Assembly (NCBI RefSeq): GCF_004119455.1
Contig: NZ_NRQT01000008.1
Location: forward strand, 62,001 to 126,000
Direction of reading: 5' to 3'
Source of the DNA: Chryseobacterium sp. CH25
GTDB taxonomy: Bacteria > Bacteroidota > Bacteroidia > Flavobacteriales > Weeksellaceae
DNA length: 64,000 nucleotides
Part shown: in pieces, positions 54,040 through 63,150 of the stretch
How the letters are laid out: every line of letters begins with the position of its first letter
Numbering within the stretch: position 1 is the first letter of the stretch
The notes under the pieces: generated by a model
Databases searched by the model: none
Seen by the model: the letters and a program-made list of their open reading frames with translations, nothing else
Told to the model about the DNA's origin: nothing
Translations under genes and position numbers: made by a program

Positions 54040-55719
54040 ATGGAAAATCAGAATACTTCTGCGCATGATCAAAAGCTTTCTGAAAAAAGAGCAGAACAAC
54101 AGAAAAAAGCCAACGAAGATTCTCCTGTAGAAAAAAGAGAAATGGTAATGCATGGAGCCAAGTTGAAGTGCCCCTATGCACAGGGTCCCGGAGACCTGAT
54201 CGTTACCTCTAACGAAATAAATCTTCAAGATCAGCCATTTGCAACAATAGGTGATGGTAATAATATGGTAAACCTTCAGTTTAAAGGAACTTGCGGCCAC
54301 CCGAAATGGCCGGCAAGAAATATGTCTCCCCCACCCTGCATGAGCGTTATAAAATTAAGCCCATGGCAAAATCCTGGAACCACTACCATACAGGAACAGA
54401 CAGCCTTGGTAAAAGAGTCTTTTATCAATTGTGACCCAGAATTTAATTCTGCTGCAGCTAAGCCCATTCCACAGGCTGAGAGTATAAAAAGTGAGATTCA
54501 GAATAATGATGTTCCTAAAATTCTTGATGCTTATTTTGTAAAATGGGTTTCAGAAAAGGGAACTCCTGTTGAAAAGGAAGAAGAAGTTTACAACAAAAAA
54601 CTCGGTAAGAAAGTTAAGGTTAAAAAGAAAGTTGATACCGAGAAAATATCAGCACAGAAAATATCAGAACGAGGATTAAGCTACCAGGTGGCTTTAGTGG
54701 TTGAGACTGAAGGACTCACTGGAAAAAAAATAAAAATCAAGGTTAAAAGTGGCAAAAACAAGGTCTTATCAGATGTCAATGCTGAGGTAAGTTTAATTGA
54801 TTTGAATGATGTGGAAAAAGTAACAGACGCATCCAAATATGCCGGTATAAAAGCAAAAAGTGAATTTGAAGTAGCCGTTGATAATCTGGCAAATGACTCA
54901 ACCATAGAAAACGCAAGTCAGTTTAAAAACAAAGCAGTACTCAAACTGATGCTCAACCAGCGTGCTGATGACCTGTCATTTAATTTGGCAAAACTCATCG
55001 CAGCAAGTCCGGACAAGGAAGCATCAGTATATATTGAAGTCACTTCTGATGAACCCAAAATTGAATATCTGGGCAAAGAAGGAAGCAGCAGCCTGAAAAA
55101 CACCTTCTTAAATGAAGGTGGTCAATATTTCAAAATAAAATATTTTGAGCAGCCATGGATTGTTAAAGCTCGTGAAGAACAGGAGCTTGGTGTTTCAGAA
55201 GCTACTCACTGTACTAAGATTGTAGATGAATATCACGCTATTAACAGACAGAATAAGCCAAAGGCCTGTGCCAATACCGATAATAGTTCCTGGTGTGCCT
55301 CATTTGTGGGCTGGTGTTTAAAAAACAGCGGATATTCTGCCCAATTAGATCCTGGTGCCTATTCCTACGGACATGAAAATACAAGATACAGAGCCGGATT
55401 TAAGAAAAATCCTACAGATAAAAAAGGACTGGCAGCAGAAGAATTTGATGATCCGGTATGGGGAAAACTTGTAGCAGGTAACTTACCTTTATTAGGCTCA
55501 ATATGTGTTTTATCAGACAGGCACCATGTAAGCATGGCGGTTGGAAAAAGCAGTGACGGTAAGGTCATATATTATCTGGGCGGAAATCAGGGGAACAAAG
55601 TTTGTGTGGGAACATTCGGGCAGAGAACCTCATCCATGTATCCAATAGAATATACTAAAAAATCTGAAGATGATGAATTACCTATTTATTATACAAAAAA
55701 TGAAAAGCTTAGTTACTAG
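54040..55719 (+). CDS. T6SS effector: DUF4280/PAAR-like + shared 'YF(A/V)K' domain + CHAP/NlpC-like hydrolase
   Basis: 559 aa, no signal peptide. Residues 33-135 are PAAR-like DUF4280 (MVMHGAKLKCPYAQGPGDLI, CGHPKWPARNMSPPPCMSV). Residues 160-370 form the domain shared with the other two effectors (ILDAYFVKW, VALVVETEGLTGK). Residues 385-545 are a TIGR02594-like cysteine peptidase/amidase: SSWCASFVGWCL (Cys419), HHVSMAVG (His496) and YYLGGNQGNKV (Asn516). It should sit on the VgrG tip and cut peptidoglycan in the rival's periplasm. The next gene overlaps its 3' end by 20 bp, as expected for immunity. Confidence 0.82.
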   Translation: MENQNTSAHDQKLSEKRAEQQKKANEDSPVEKREMVMHGAKLKCPYAQGPGDLIVTSNEINLQDQPFATIGDGNNMVNLQFKGTCGHPKWPARNMSPPPCMSVIKLSPWQNPGTTTIQEQTALVKESFINCDPEFNSAAAKPIPQAESIKSEIQNNDVPKILDAYFVKWVSEKGTPVEKEEEVYNKKLGKKVKVKKKVDTEKISAQKISERGLSYQVALVVETEGLTGKKIKIKVKSGKNKVLSDVNAEVSLIDLNDVEKVTDASKYAGIKAKSEFEVAVDNLANDSTIENASQFKNKAVLKLMLNQRADDLSFNLAKLIAASPDKEASVYIEVTSDEPKIEYLGKEGSSSLKNTFLNEGGQYFKIKYFEQPWIVKAREEQELGVSEATHCTKIVDEYHAINRQNKPKACANTDNSSWCASFVGWCLKNSGYSAQLDPGAYSYGHENTRYRAGFKKNPTDKKGLAAEEFDDPVWGKLVAGNLPLLGSICVLSDRHHVSMAVGKSSDGKVIYYLGGNQGNKVCVGTFGQRTSSMYPIEYTKKSEDDELPIYYTKNEKLSY

Positions 55720-56275
55720 TCTACTGTTATTTTTATTCATTCCTGTTTGCGGGCAGCAGCCTGTACATGACAGTCTGAAAGTATATTATCAGGATTCATT
55801 AATGATCAGTAAAGATTTTAAAGAAGGAAGCCTGTCCAATACTCTTACGGTAAAGGTAATTAACCCCTGTAATGCTGAAAAAGAGAAATTTGACGGAGCA
55901 GTAACCATCATCAGTGCAGCTGTTAAAAACAAAAATTACAGCAATAGTATCGTTTATAATTATCCCTATGCACAATCCGGGTTAATTAATGTAAAAGAAG
56001 ATCATATTTCCATTTATACGGTTAATAAACAGAAGGCTGTCCTAATCCCTTTCACCTATTGTGGGAATTGGGATAATGATACAAAAGTTTCATACATCAT
56101 ATTGTATAACCGTAAAAAATACCTGTACCATATAAAGTACTATTGTGAAGAAGGTGGCAAATGTAAAATAAAAGACAATCTGAATATTACTTTAAAAGAT
56201 TTGCCTCCAAAACTGAAATTACAAGTTATTAAAGACTTAAAAACCAAATATAATAAGTCTAAGGATTTTTACTAA
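55700..56275 (+). CDS. Predicted periplasmic immunity protein for the CHAP-type effector
   Basis: I choose the ATG at 55700 (MKSLVTSLLLFLFIPVCGQQ, 191 aa), a clean signal peptide; the longer frame has a hydrophilic extension. It overlaps the effector by 20 bp. The body has six Cys or so and no known domain (NPCNAEKEKFDGAV, CEEGGKCKIKDNL). Exported cognate inhibitors coded right after the effector are typical for peptidoglycan-acting T6SS toxins. The pairing is inferred from position only. Confidence 0.6.
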   Translation: MKSLVTSLLLFLFIPVCGQQPVHDSLKVYYQDSLMISKDFKEGSLSNTLTVKVINPCNAEKEKFDGAVTIISAAVKNKNYSNSIVYNYPYAQSGLINVKEDHISIYTVNKQKAVLIPFTYCGNWDNDTKVSYIILYNRKKYLYHIKYYCEEGGKCKIKDNLNITLKDLPPKLKLQVIKDLKTKYNKSKDFY

Positions 56276-56295
56276 TTGGCTCAAAATAAAACGTC

Positions 56296-57797
56296 ATGAG
56301 TGAAGCACAACAAAAAGATGATTATTCTGCAAACCCCAATCAGAAGACTTTTGATATGACCCATCAGGTAGATCATGAAGTGAATGTGGTGAAAATCTAT
56401 TTTGCGAAGCAGGTTCCTAAAATGATCTGGGAAAAGAAAAGTGAACCTTATACTGTAAAAAGTGGTGGTCTGGTGTCTGACGTAAAAAAGAAGTTTGAAA
56501 AAAAGGGAGAAGGAATATCCAGGCAGATAAAGAAGATTCTGTAAAATTAAAAGCAAAAGAAACGGTAAATATTACCTGGGAAGAGGAAGCACAGGAAATG
56601 AAGGATGGTAAACCTGTTTTTAATTATGAAAAGATTGATAAGGCGATCATTAAAAAGAAAGTATGGGTAGTAGCAGAATGTCAGGGAGCCAGCGGAAAAC
56701 TCTCTGTGGAGATTCATGAAAATAAAGGAACAAATCCTGAAAACGTATATGACAATCCTGTAAAGTTTTTAGATGGCGAAACGGAGAAAAGCAATATTGA
56801 ATTCAGTATCAATGAGACACTGGTGTATGCTAAAGAAATAACATTGCGTCCCAAAAGCGATCAGGATCTGAAGAAACTGATAGAAAAGTTTAATAAAAGA
56901 GAGAATGTAAATGCCTTTTTATACTTCAAAGCAGAAGTAAAAGACACACAGGATAAAGCAATATTTCCGGATGACACCCATGAATTCTTAAATAAAGAAA
57001 ACGAAAGGTTTGAGATTTCAGGAACTCCATGTTACTGTAACAGAGATATTACTGTGGATGAGATGATAGAATTAATTTATCATTTAAGGGATAAGCAGAA
57101 TTATAAATCAAAAAGAGATGCCTTTTTTGATGGTGGAAAAGAAAAGATTATTGCGATTGGGATTACAAGCGGAAAAATCTCTGAAAACAGAGATAAAATA
57201 AAGCTCTTTACCGATGAAATGAATGCTATGTTTAAGAAATTCAGCATCAAGACCTGCAGAAGAAAAATCCATTTCCTGGGTCAGATGTATCTCGAAACCA
57301 TAAGTTTCACCTATACTTATGAAAGCCGAGACTCTGTACCGGATAATTATAAAGGTGGTGTACCTTTCCAGGGTAGAGGAATGAAACAGATCACCCACGA
57401 TTATAACTATCTGGCCTATTATGATTATGTGAATAAAACAACCCATTATGACACTTATATAAAATACAGATCCGGTTATGAAAGTGTTGGTGAATGCGTA
57501 AAAAACAGACCAAAAGCTCGGGAAAACGGTCTCACCGAAACCTTTTATGAAGAATTAAAAACATATGCTAAAAACATTTCTGAAAACTTATTCCATGCTT
57601 TTAATTCTGCCGGCTGGTTTTCCACCATTCATAAAACGGATACCATTGCAGCAATGGATAATGGACTGGCAGATTCTGATGTTGAAAAAGTAACACAGGC
57701 TATTAACGGAGGGCAGACCAATATCACCGAGAGAAAGAACTACACCAAGTGGACTAAAGAACTTTTTAAATATGACACAGAATGCGTAAACAAATAA
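56296..57797 (+). pseudogene. T6SS effector: shared 'YF(A/V)K' domain + GH19-type muramidase, frameshifted at an A7 run
   Basis: The first frame opens MSEAQQKDDYSANPNQK and contains VVKIYFAKQVPK at residues 32-42. An additional A in 56498-56504 joins it to the second frame, which carries KKVWVVAECQGASGK, LRPKSDQDLKKLIEKFNKRE and, at the C-terminus, a lysozyme/GH19-like domain: LGQMYLETISFTYTYES (Glu candidate), FQGRGMKQITHDYNYLAYYD and TQAINGGQTNITERKNY. About 500 aa when joined. It would degrade the glycan strand of peptidoglycan. No secretion signal, hence T6SS cargo; its immunity gene overlaps by 16 bp. Confidence 0.75.
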
Positions 57798-58393
57798 TAT
57801 ACTTATTTTTTATCCTCTTTTATGCTCTGCAAAACTGCCAGAGTACTTCAGTGAATGCCGATATTCCGGTTTTACAGAATAAGAAAAAAGTAGGAATTAT
57901 CAACCAAACGGCCGACGTAAAGTGTGACAGCTGCTATGCTTTAAGAACCGTAAAAATACAGGACAGGAATTTTACGTTCAGGGTTCCGGTTTCTTTAAAT
58001 ACTATTGATAATAAGAAGATTTTTCAGGAAGATTATGAACTTTTGGTAGATCAATCTGCAAATAACCTGTCTATCAAATACAATAGTCTTTATGATTCCA
58101 CTTCATACATTTTTAAGCTTAAAAAGAATAAAAACAATACTGCTATAACCAGAATTACTAAAATCAGCTCCTCGGTGAATCATCATAAAATTGCCAAAGA
58201 TGATTATGTAGACTACCCTGCCACTTCAATCTGTGAAAAGGAAGCCAATCTTGCATTACTTCAAAACCGGGAAATTAATCTGAACAGCTATTTTATTAAT
58301 TCTGAGAAGAACTGTTTTTTGTGCCCTACAAAATACAGCGTACAGGAATGTTTGGAAAAGAAAAAAACGAATGCTCAATTTAATTGGCAATAG
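57782..58393 (+). CDS. Predicted lipoprotein immunity protein for the GH19-type effector
   Basis: 203 aa. The N-terminus IIYLFFILFYALQNC has a lipobox with Cys at position 19, placing it in the periplasm on a membrane. Cys-rich body (VKCDSCYALRT, NCFLCPTKYSVQEC). The start lies inside the end of the effector gene (16-bp overlap), so the two are translationally coupled. No domain known; the immunity role is inferred from position and localisation. Confidence 0.6.
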   Translation: MRKQIIYLFFILFYALQNCQSTSVNADIPVLQNKKKVGIINQTADVKCDSCYALRTVKIQDRNFTFRVPVSLNTIDNKKIFQEDYELLVDQSANNLSIKYNSLYDSTSYIFKLKKNKNNTAITRITKISSSVNHHKIAKDDYVDYPATSICEKEANLALLQNREINLNSYFINSEKNCFLCPTKYSVQECLEKKKTNAQFNWQ

Positions 58394-58419
58394 CAAATCG
58401 TAAAAATGAGTGAAAAATT

Positions 58420-59292
58420 ATGGAGCCAGTGTTTCCTATCAATGTTATATTAAACCTTACAGAAGGAAAAAAATTTTACCGCTACACTTATAATGAATAT
58501 ACAACTACCTATGGAGAAACTCATAGAAGTGAGCTCAACAAAAACTTTCATGTTACGCTGAAACGTTTAGAAGAGGAAAGATTTGAATACCATATTGAAA
58601 TTTTTGACAGAGTTCACCGGGATAAAGAGCTGTCGCTTTCTGAAAAAGATTTTTTAGACCAAATTGCAGCCATTAATAATGATGTAGTACTTATAGCGGA
58701 TGTATATGGACGTTTAAAAAACATAAAGGGACTGCCTCTTCTTCAGAATAAAATGGAAAAGACGTTAGAAAAGCTTTCCCGCTCCTATGTTGGCAGACAG
58801 GCTGAAGATTTTTATACGTTCTTAAAAGATTTTTATCAAAAAGAAAGTTTAGTCTGCACAGATTTTTTAAAAATTAATCATTTTGGAATGATTCTCCATA
58901 AGTTTTATGGAAGATATGATGAGAAAGAAGATCAGGTAAAACATAGCGTACGGTATCGTAATTTTATGGGGAATACCATCATAGATATAGACGAGACTAT
59001 ACAGACAGAAGCCATACGTTATGATGATGAACTATTACTGTTACAGTATACAGGCAGTATTCCTTCAGATAAAAACTGGGAAATGTTTTATGGAGAAATG
59101 CAGAGAAAGGAAATTGCCTATACCCCTGAAACAGATTGTCCGAAACTGGATAAATATAAAGGGCAGATTTTATTGGATTTTACCACCAAAGAAGTTCTGG
59201 AACATAAACTTACCATAGAATTTTCTCTGGGAGAAAACTATCAAAAGAAAATCATCTGTCATATCAAAGAAATAAGTTATGATGAATTATAA
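58420..59292 (+). CDS. Unknown T6SS-island protein, 290 aa
   Basis: No signal peptide, soluble, mixed alpha/beta (NVILNLTEGKKFYRYTYNEY, LEEERFEYHIEIFDRVHRDK, ILHKFYGRYDEKED). It lies between the GH19 pair and the M15-like pair, on the same strand and closely spaced. Its lack of an export signal argues against immunity to a periplasmic toxin and suits a cytoplasmic adaptor or chaperone for effector loading. I do not recognise a family. Confidence 0.6.
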   Translation: MEPVFPINVILNLTEGKKFYRYTYNEYTTTYGETHRSELNKNFHVTLKRLEEERFEYHIEIFDRVHRDKELSLSEKDFLDQIAAINNDVVLIADVYGRLKNIKGLPLLQNKMEKTLEKLSRSYVGRQAEDFYTFLKDFYQKESLVCTDFLKINHFGMILHKFYGRYDEKEDQVKHSVRYRNFMGNTIIDIDETIQTEAIRYDDELLLLQYTGSIPSDKNWEMFYGEMQRKEIAYTPETDCPKLDKYKGQILLDFTTKEVLEHKLTIEFSLGENYQKKIICHIKEISYDEL

Positions 59293-59312
59293 AAACAGGA
59301 CGAACTAAAAAA

Positions 59313-59476
59313 ATGCAGCATCAATTAGTTGAAAATGTAGCAAAGACTTCTCCGGTGTTGATTATATATTTTATGATCCGGATGTCTGAGCCTTACCTCA
59401 GCTAAGGAAGAAAAAACTGAAGATAATACCACTCAGAAATATCAAAATTCTGTATTAAAAAAAGAAAAATCTTACA
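59313..59476 (+). pseudogene. Remnant of a small T6SS-island gene
   Basis: A 30-codon frame opens MQHQLVENVAKTS and stops. Neighbouring frames read GVDYIFYDPD and then SLTSAKEEKTEDNTTQKYQN, running open into the next gene in another frame. This looks like a short gene broken by one or more indels rather than plain intergenic DNA. Confidence 0.3.
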
Positions 59477-61069
59477 ATGGCAACACGTATTACAATAACA
59501 GATTCCGGACAGACACAAACCTTGAACGGTCCTTTGGCTCCGGATACTCCCGATAACTCATTACAGCGAATCACTGATGTTTATTTTGCCAAAAAGACTA
59601 CAACAGATAATGGAACAAGAGTAAGCTTCACAAAAATAGATTCTGCCCATGTGCAGCGCGATGATCAGAATCAGGAAATTCCATACGATTCCATATTGGG
59701 AAAAACGGTGTATCTGGTTATTGAAACCAGCAATATGACAGATCTGAGTATAGATGCAGTGATAAGACCTTCAGCCAATACAATGACCGAAAATACAGAT
59801 ACACTACAGTTAATGCGTTTCGTATCTCCTAACCGATATGAAGTACAAAGGCTGTTTACGGTACAGGTAGGTAATTTTGATGCACTTAATAACAGACAGG
59901 GAAGCCATGCCCATTATACTAACTTACAAGGTGACCATATTAATAAAGCCATTATCAAACTACAGCTGAGACCCGACTCAAGAGCTACTTTTGATGAATG
60001 GACCAGAAGACTGGCAGACGGCAGTATTAATCTGGAAGTAGCGGTAGAGAGAACAGACAATAATCCTTGTGCCTATAAAGACAGCCAGGAGGAAGTTAAC
60101 GGTGTCGGTATTTTCTTAAATGATGATACAGGAAGGTTCAGAGTAGTTAATAAAAATATATACAATATTCATCATGGCAGTAATACGTACAATACTTTAG
60201 CCGTAATTACTCCGAATCCGGAAAGAAGAAGAAGGATTCAGAAGGTTGTGAATAACCATTCTACTGAAGTTATTTATTTCTATTACGATCAAAACGATAA
60301 CGAACACAGAATCTGTTCCAGAACTAAAGTAAACGTTACCAGAAAAAGAAGAGTGAATACCATTCCTCCACTCGCTCAAAGAGGAAACCTTTTGCAGACC
60401 ATAGATTTTACGGCAAATAGAGCTGCCGGAGAGCAGATTGATGCTCATCAGCTGCTCGTATATTCTAACGGAACTCTTGGTGATGGTGCTACAGACAAAT
60501 GGTACGCCAACCAAGTAGGAAATGTAGACCTGGTGAATATGGATATTATAGGGAATGTAGGTGTAGGGCCACAGATTTTTGAGGCATTCAATTATAATCA
60601 GAATGGGGTTGTCATCCGGTACGGATTTCAGCATACCAGAAGACGAAGTATCCAGCCGGATCAATTTTCCGGTTTCTTAGGGGCGTTGGCACAATTCAGA
60701 CAGGAAGGCCACAATCATTATATTGTATCTCAGGGTTTTTCTTATTCTGATGCATCATGTTACCCAAGCGCAGAACACGTAAATGGGGAAGCGGGAGATT
60801 TGAATTTATTAACGGCTCAGCAGGATGGTGTGAATACAATCCTTACTGCCGCGAATTTTGATTATGACAATCAGGTCATTCTTAGGAATATTCTTTTTGA
60901 TTTTGGATTTGGATCTGGCCGGTCTGAGGATTTCTCCAACACTTCAAATGCCAGTACTGCAGACAATACCAGTACAAGGCTGCCTCATACCACTCATACC
61001 GCTACTCCAAGACATAATAATCACCTGCATGTTCACGGTTTCACCCCAATATTAGATATATATGCCTAA
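59477..61069 (+). CDS. T6SS effector: shared 'YF(A/V)K' domain + M15-like zinc peptidase
   Basis: 530 aa, no signal peptide. ITDVYFAKKTTTDNG (residues 32-46), GKTVYLVIETSNMTD, LQLRPDSRATFDEWTRRLAD and FLNDDTGRFRV belong to the shared N-terminal domain. The C-terminal third has SAEHVNGEAGDLN (His434 and Asp441, as in the SxHxxGxAxD motif of VanY/DacB-type M15 peptidases) and NNHLHVHGF (His516 to His520), a complete zinc site layout. It would cleave peptide cross-links of peptidoglycan. The immunity candidate starts 8 bp before its stop. Confidence 0.75.
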   Translation: MATRITITDSGQTQTLNGPLAPDTPDNSLQRITDVYFAKKTTTDNGTRVSFTKIDSAHVQRDDQNQEIPYDSILGKTVYLVIETSNMTDLSIDAVIRPSANTMTENTDTLQLMRFVSPNRYEVQRLFTVQVGNFDALNNRQGSHAHYTNLQGDHINKAIIKLQLRPDSRATFDEWTRRLADGSINLEVAVERTDNNPCAYKDSQEEVNGVGIFLNDDTGRFRVVNKNIYNIHHGSNTYNTLAVITPNPERRRRIQKVVNNHSTEVIYFYYDQNDNEHRICSRTKVNVTRKRRVNTIPPLAQRGNLLQTIDFTANRAAGEQIDAHQLLVYSNGTLGDGATDKWYANQVGNVDLVNMDIIGNVGVGPQIFEAFNYNQNGVVIRYGFQHTRRRSIQPDQFSGFLGALAQFRQEGHNHYIVSQGFSYSDASCYPSAEHVNGEAGDLNLLTAQQDGVNTILTAANFDYDNQVILRNILFDFGFGSGRSEDFSNTSNASTADNTSTRLPHTTHTATPRHNNHLHVHGFTPILDIYA

Positions 61070-62045
61070 AATAAATATAGCTTTTACGATTTTGTTTTTC
61101 CTTTTTTCCGGTGCTATCAAAGCCCAGACAGAAAATAAGGTAAATAACACAGAAACATCTTCAGCGGATAAAGGATCAGTTAGTTTTAATACCAATAAAG
61201 CTGACTGTATCAATCTTCCATTCGGGTATTCAGATCTTTCAAAAAGAATATCTGTTGATTCCGTTCTGGCTGCTGTGCAGGATAAAAATCAATTAAAGAA
61301 AATCAATGCATTGCAATTTGAAAAAGTAATCACTAAAGATCTTATATTACTTCCCGAAGAATATGATGTATTCCTTCCATTCAGTAAAAATGTCAATGAA
61401 AAATATGACCGCATTGCCATTGCCTCAGATTTTCTGTGCCATGGAGAGTATTCATTATACTTTATGGCGGTTTACAATACCGTTCGTTACGCAGAACCAT
61501 TTATTGAAAAAATGTATTTACTTTCAACAAAGAATCAAAAGCTTATCGATATGAAGAGAATATATCTTCATCATGAAGGCGAAATGGGATTTGCAAATTA
61601 TACCTTATTCAATATTGATAAAAATTATATTATTTCTCTGCAGGATTATGAATTTAGTGAAAGTCCTTTTGCTTTAAAGCCTTTACAGAAATACCAGATT
61701 CTTCCTTCCGGAAAATTTGCAAGATACTATGATAAAAATGGTTTTTATAAGGACAATGAAGAACAGGGAATGGTAAAAAATCATTGTAAAGAAGGGAAAT
61801 GGATAGAATCCAAATCCAATGGTTCTGTAGATATACAAAAGCATCCTGATTTTACAGATCCATACACGTATCTGGAAGCAGAATATAAAAACGGGTTACC
61901 CACCGGAAATTGGAAGTTTTATAAATTATTGCAGCAATACAATGAAGAAACAGGTAAACCCATATTCAAAACAAGGAAAAAAGGACAACTGATATACACA
62001 GAGATGTATAAAAATGGTGTATTGGAAAAACAGGAATTTCATTAA
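61062..62045 (+). CDS. Predicted periplasmic immunity protein for the M15-like effector
   Basis: 327 aa with a signal peptide (ILFFLFSGAIKAQ). The middle is mixed alpha/beta; the C-terminal part has MORN-like turns (YKNGLPTGNWKFYK, LIYTEMYKNGVLEK). It overlaps the effector by 8 bp and is followed by a terminator, marking the end of the island transcript. The inhibitory role is inferred from position and export signal. Confidence 0.6.
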   Translation: MPKINIAFTILFFLFSGAIKAQTENKVNNTETSSADKGSVSFNTNKADCINLPFGYSDLSKRISVDSVLAAVQDKNQLKKINALQFEKVITKDLILLPEEYDVFLPFSKNVNEKYDRIAIASDFLCHGEYSLYFMAVYNTVRYAEPFIEKMYLLSTKNQKLIDMKRIYLHHEGEMGFANYTLFNIDKNYIISLQDYEFSESPFALKPLQKYQILPSGKFARYYDKNGFYKDNEEQGMVKNHCKEGKWIESKSNGSVDIQKHPDFTDPYTYLEAEYKNGLPTGNWKFYKLLQQYNEETGKPIFKTRKKGQLIYTEMYKNGVLEKQEFH

Positions 62046-62085
62046 CGTTATTGAAAAAGTTCCTTTTCAGTTTTGTCTACATTAT

Positions 62086-62116
62086 AAAAGCCTTTCAATA
62101 TTCTTGAGAGGCTTTT
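62086..62116 (+). terminator. Intrinsic terminator closing the T6SS island
   Basis: AAAAGCCTTTCAA and TTGAGAGGCTTTT arms with a 5-nt loop. Confidence 0.8.
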
Positions 62117-62154
62117 CAGTGCTTTATGCATAAGGTGTATGTTGAGATTTTTTT

Positions 62155-62386
62155 AACGCAAAGAATAAATGATTCTACCGTTTCATTGTAAAGAAGCAAA
62201 GAAGAGCGACTATGTCGCGGATGAAGTTGCATGGCTATTCATACGCTTAGAAAAAATCAATTTTATTGATTTCTTCTTTGCTCCCTCAAAATAGTACAGC
62301 TACATTATAAAATCTTTGCGTTTTTTTAATAATTTCTTTTTGTAGAGACTATCCAATTATTATAACCTAAATAACTTTCAGCATCC
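62155..62386 (+). repeat. Dispersed repeat family B, full copy 1
   Basis: Starts with AACGCAAAGAATAAATGATT, has GCGACTATGTCGC and AATCAA-nnnn-TTGATT internal hairpins, and a matching inverted end TCTTTGCGTT near 62331, with similarity to copy 2 continuing to about 62386. About 230 bp, no gene. A truncated copy beginning GCAAAGAATGAGTGATTC follows at 62411-62455. Confidence 0.7.
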
Positions 62387-62410
62387 TTCTTCCAGCTACC
62401 AGCCTTTATA

Positions 62411-62455
62411 AATGCAAAGAATGAGTGATTCAACAGCTTTATTTTAAGGAATGCT
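62411..62455 (+). repeat. Dispersed repeat family B, truncated copy
   Basis: AATGCAAAGAATGAGTGATT, then TTTATTTTAAGGAA, equals the first 45 bp or so of copy 2 at 63151, then similarity ends. Confidence 0.5.
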
Positions 62456-62577
62456 AAGCAAGCACATTACCGTAATGTATACCTTAAAAAATCAATAAAC
62501 AGCTACTCTACTCTCAAAAAAATAGGATCTTTCAAAAGAAAACGCTAAATATTCCGTTTAATTCTTAAATTTAGAGA

Positions 62578-63048
62578 ATGCAAAAGAATCTTTATCTCAT
62601 CATCATATCACTTTCTCTTACCAGTTGCTATACTTATCAGGTTAAAAAGCAGGTAAATACAGCACCCGAAAATAATTTAGCTCCTAAAAAAGCTATTGCT
62701 TCTACTAATATTTCGTCTTCACCAGTAGAAAATGCAGCTGTTGAATTTAAAAGTACAAATGCTCAACAACCACCTGTACCCATCAATATTCAGGAGAAAC
62801 TTACCTCTAATAAAAATGTTAAAATTGATGTTGATGGCAGAAGCTATAAAGTAATCGTTGACAGATGGGAAGGTGACAGCCTCGTGGCCCACCCGGTTCA
62901 TAGTGCTAAAAAGACGCTGAAGTTCCATAAAAACCAGATTAATGGCGAGAAAATTGCGGAAAAACGATTTTCAGAACCTATGTCTAACCTTCTTACAGTT
63001 GGTATTTATGCTGGAATTGCGGCCGCAATCATATATATTCTCCGTTAA
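62578..63048 (+). CDS. Hypothetical lipoprotein, 156 aa
   Basis: Lipobox LSLTSC with Cys17. Low-complexity Asn/Pro/Ala linker to residue 75, then NVKIDVDGRSYKVIVDRWEG and SAKKTLKFHKNQI, a small beta domain often found in Bacteroidota lipoproteins, and a C-terminal membrane helix (LLTVGIYAGIAAAIIYIL). No enzyme motif. Flanked on both sides by repeat B copies. Confidence 0.65.
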   Translation: MQKNLYLIIISLSLTSCYTYQVKKQVNTAPENNLAPKKAIASTNISSSPVENAAVEFKSTNAQQPPVPINIQEKLTSNKNVKIDVDGRSYKVIVDRWEGDSLVAHPVHSAKKTLKFHKNQINGEKIAEKRFSEPMSNLLTVGIYAGIAAAIIYILR

Positions 63049-63062
63049 TTTTTAAAACTTAC

Positions 63063-63142
63063 CTGCTGAAGTCTCCTGGCTTTAAAATGTTTTACGGAAT
63101 TGTTTCTATTGCATTGGCTCAATGTCAGGGAACTTTGTGTAG
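63063..63142 (+). repeat. Dispersed repeat family A, diverged copy 3
   Basis: CTGCTGAAGTCTCCTGGCTT and GGCTCAATGTCAGGGAACTT align with AAGTCTTCTGACTTG and AGCTCAAAGTCGGGAGACTT of copy 2. It is next to repeat B, as at 11.9 kb. Confidence 0.5.
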
Positions 63143-63150
63143 TTTTTTTG

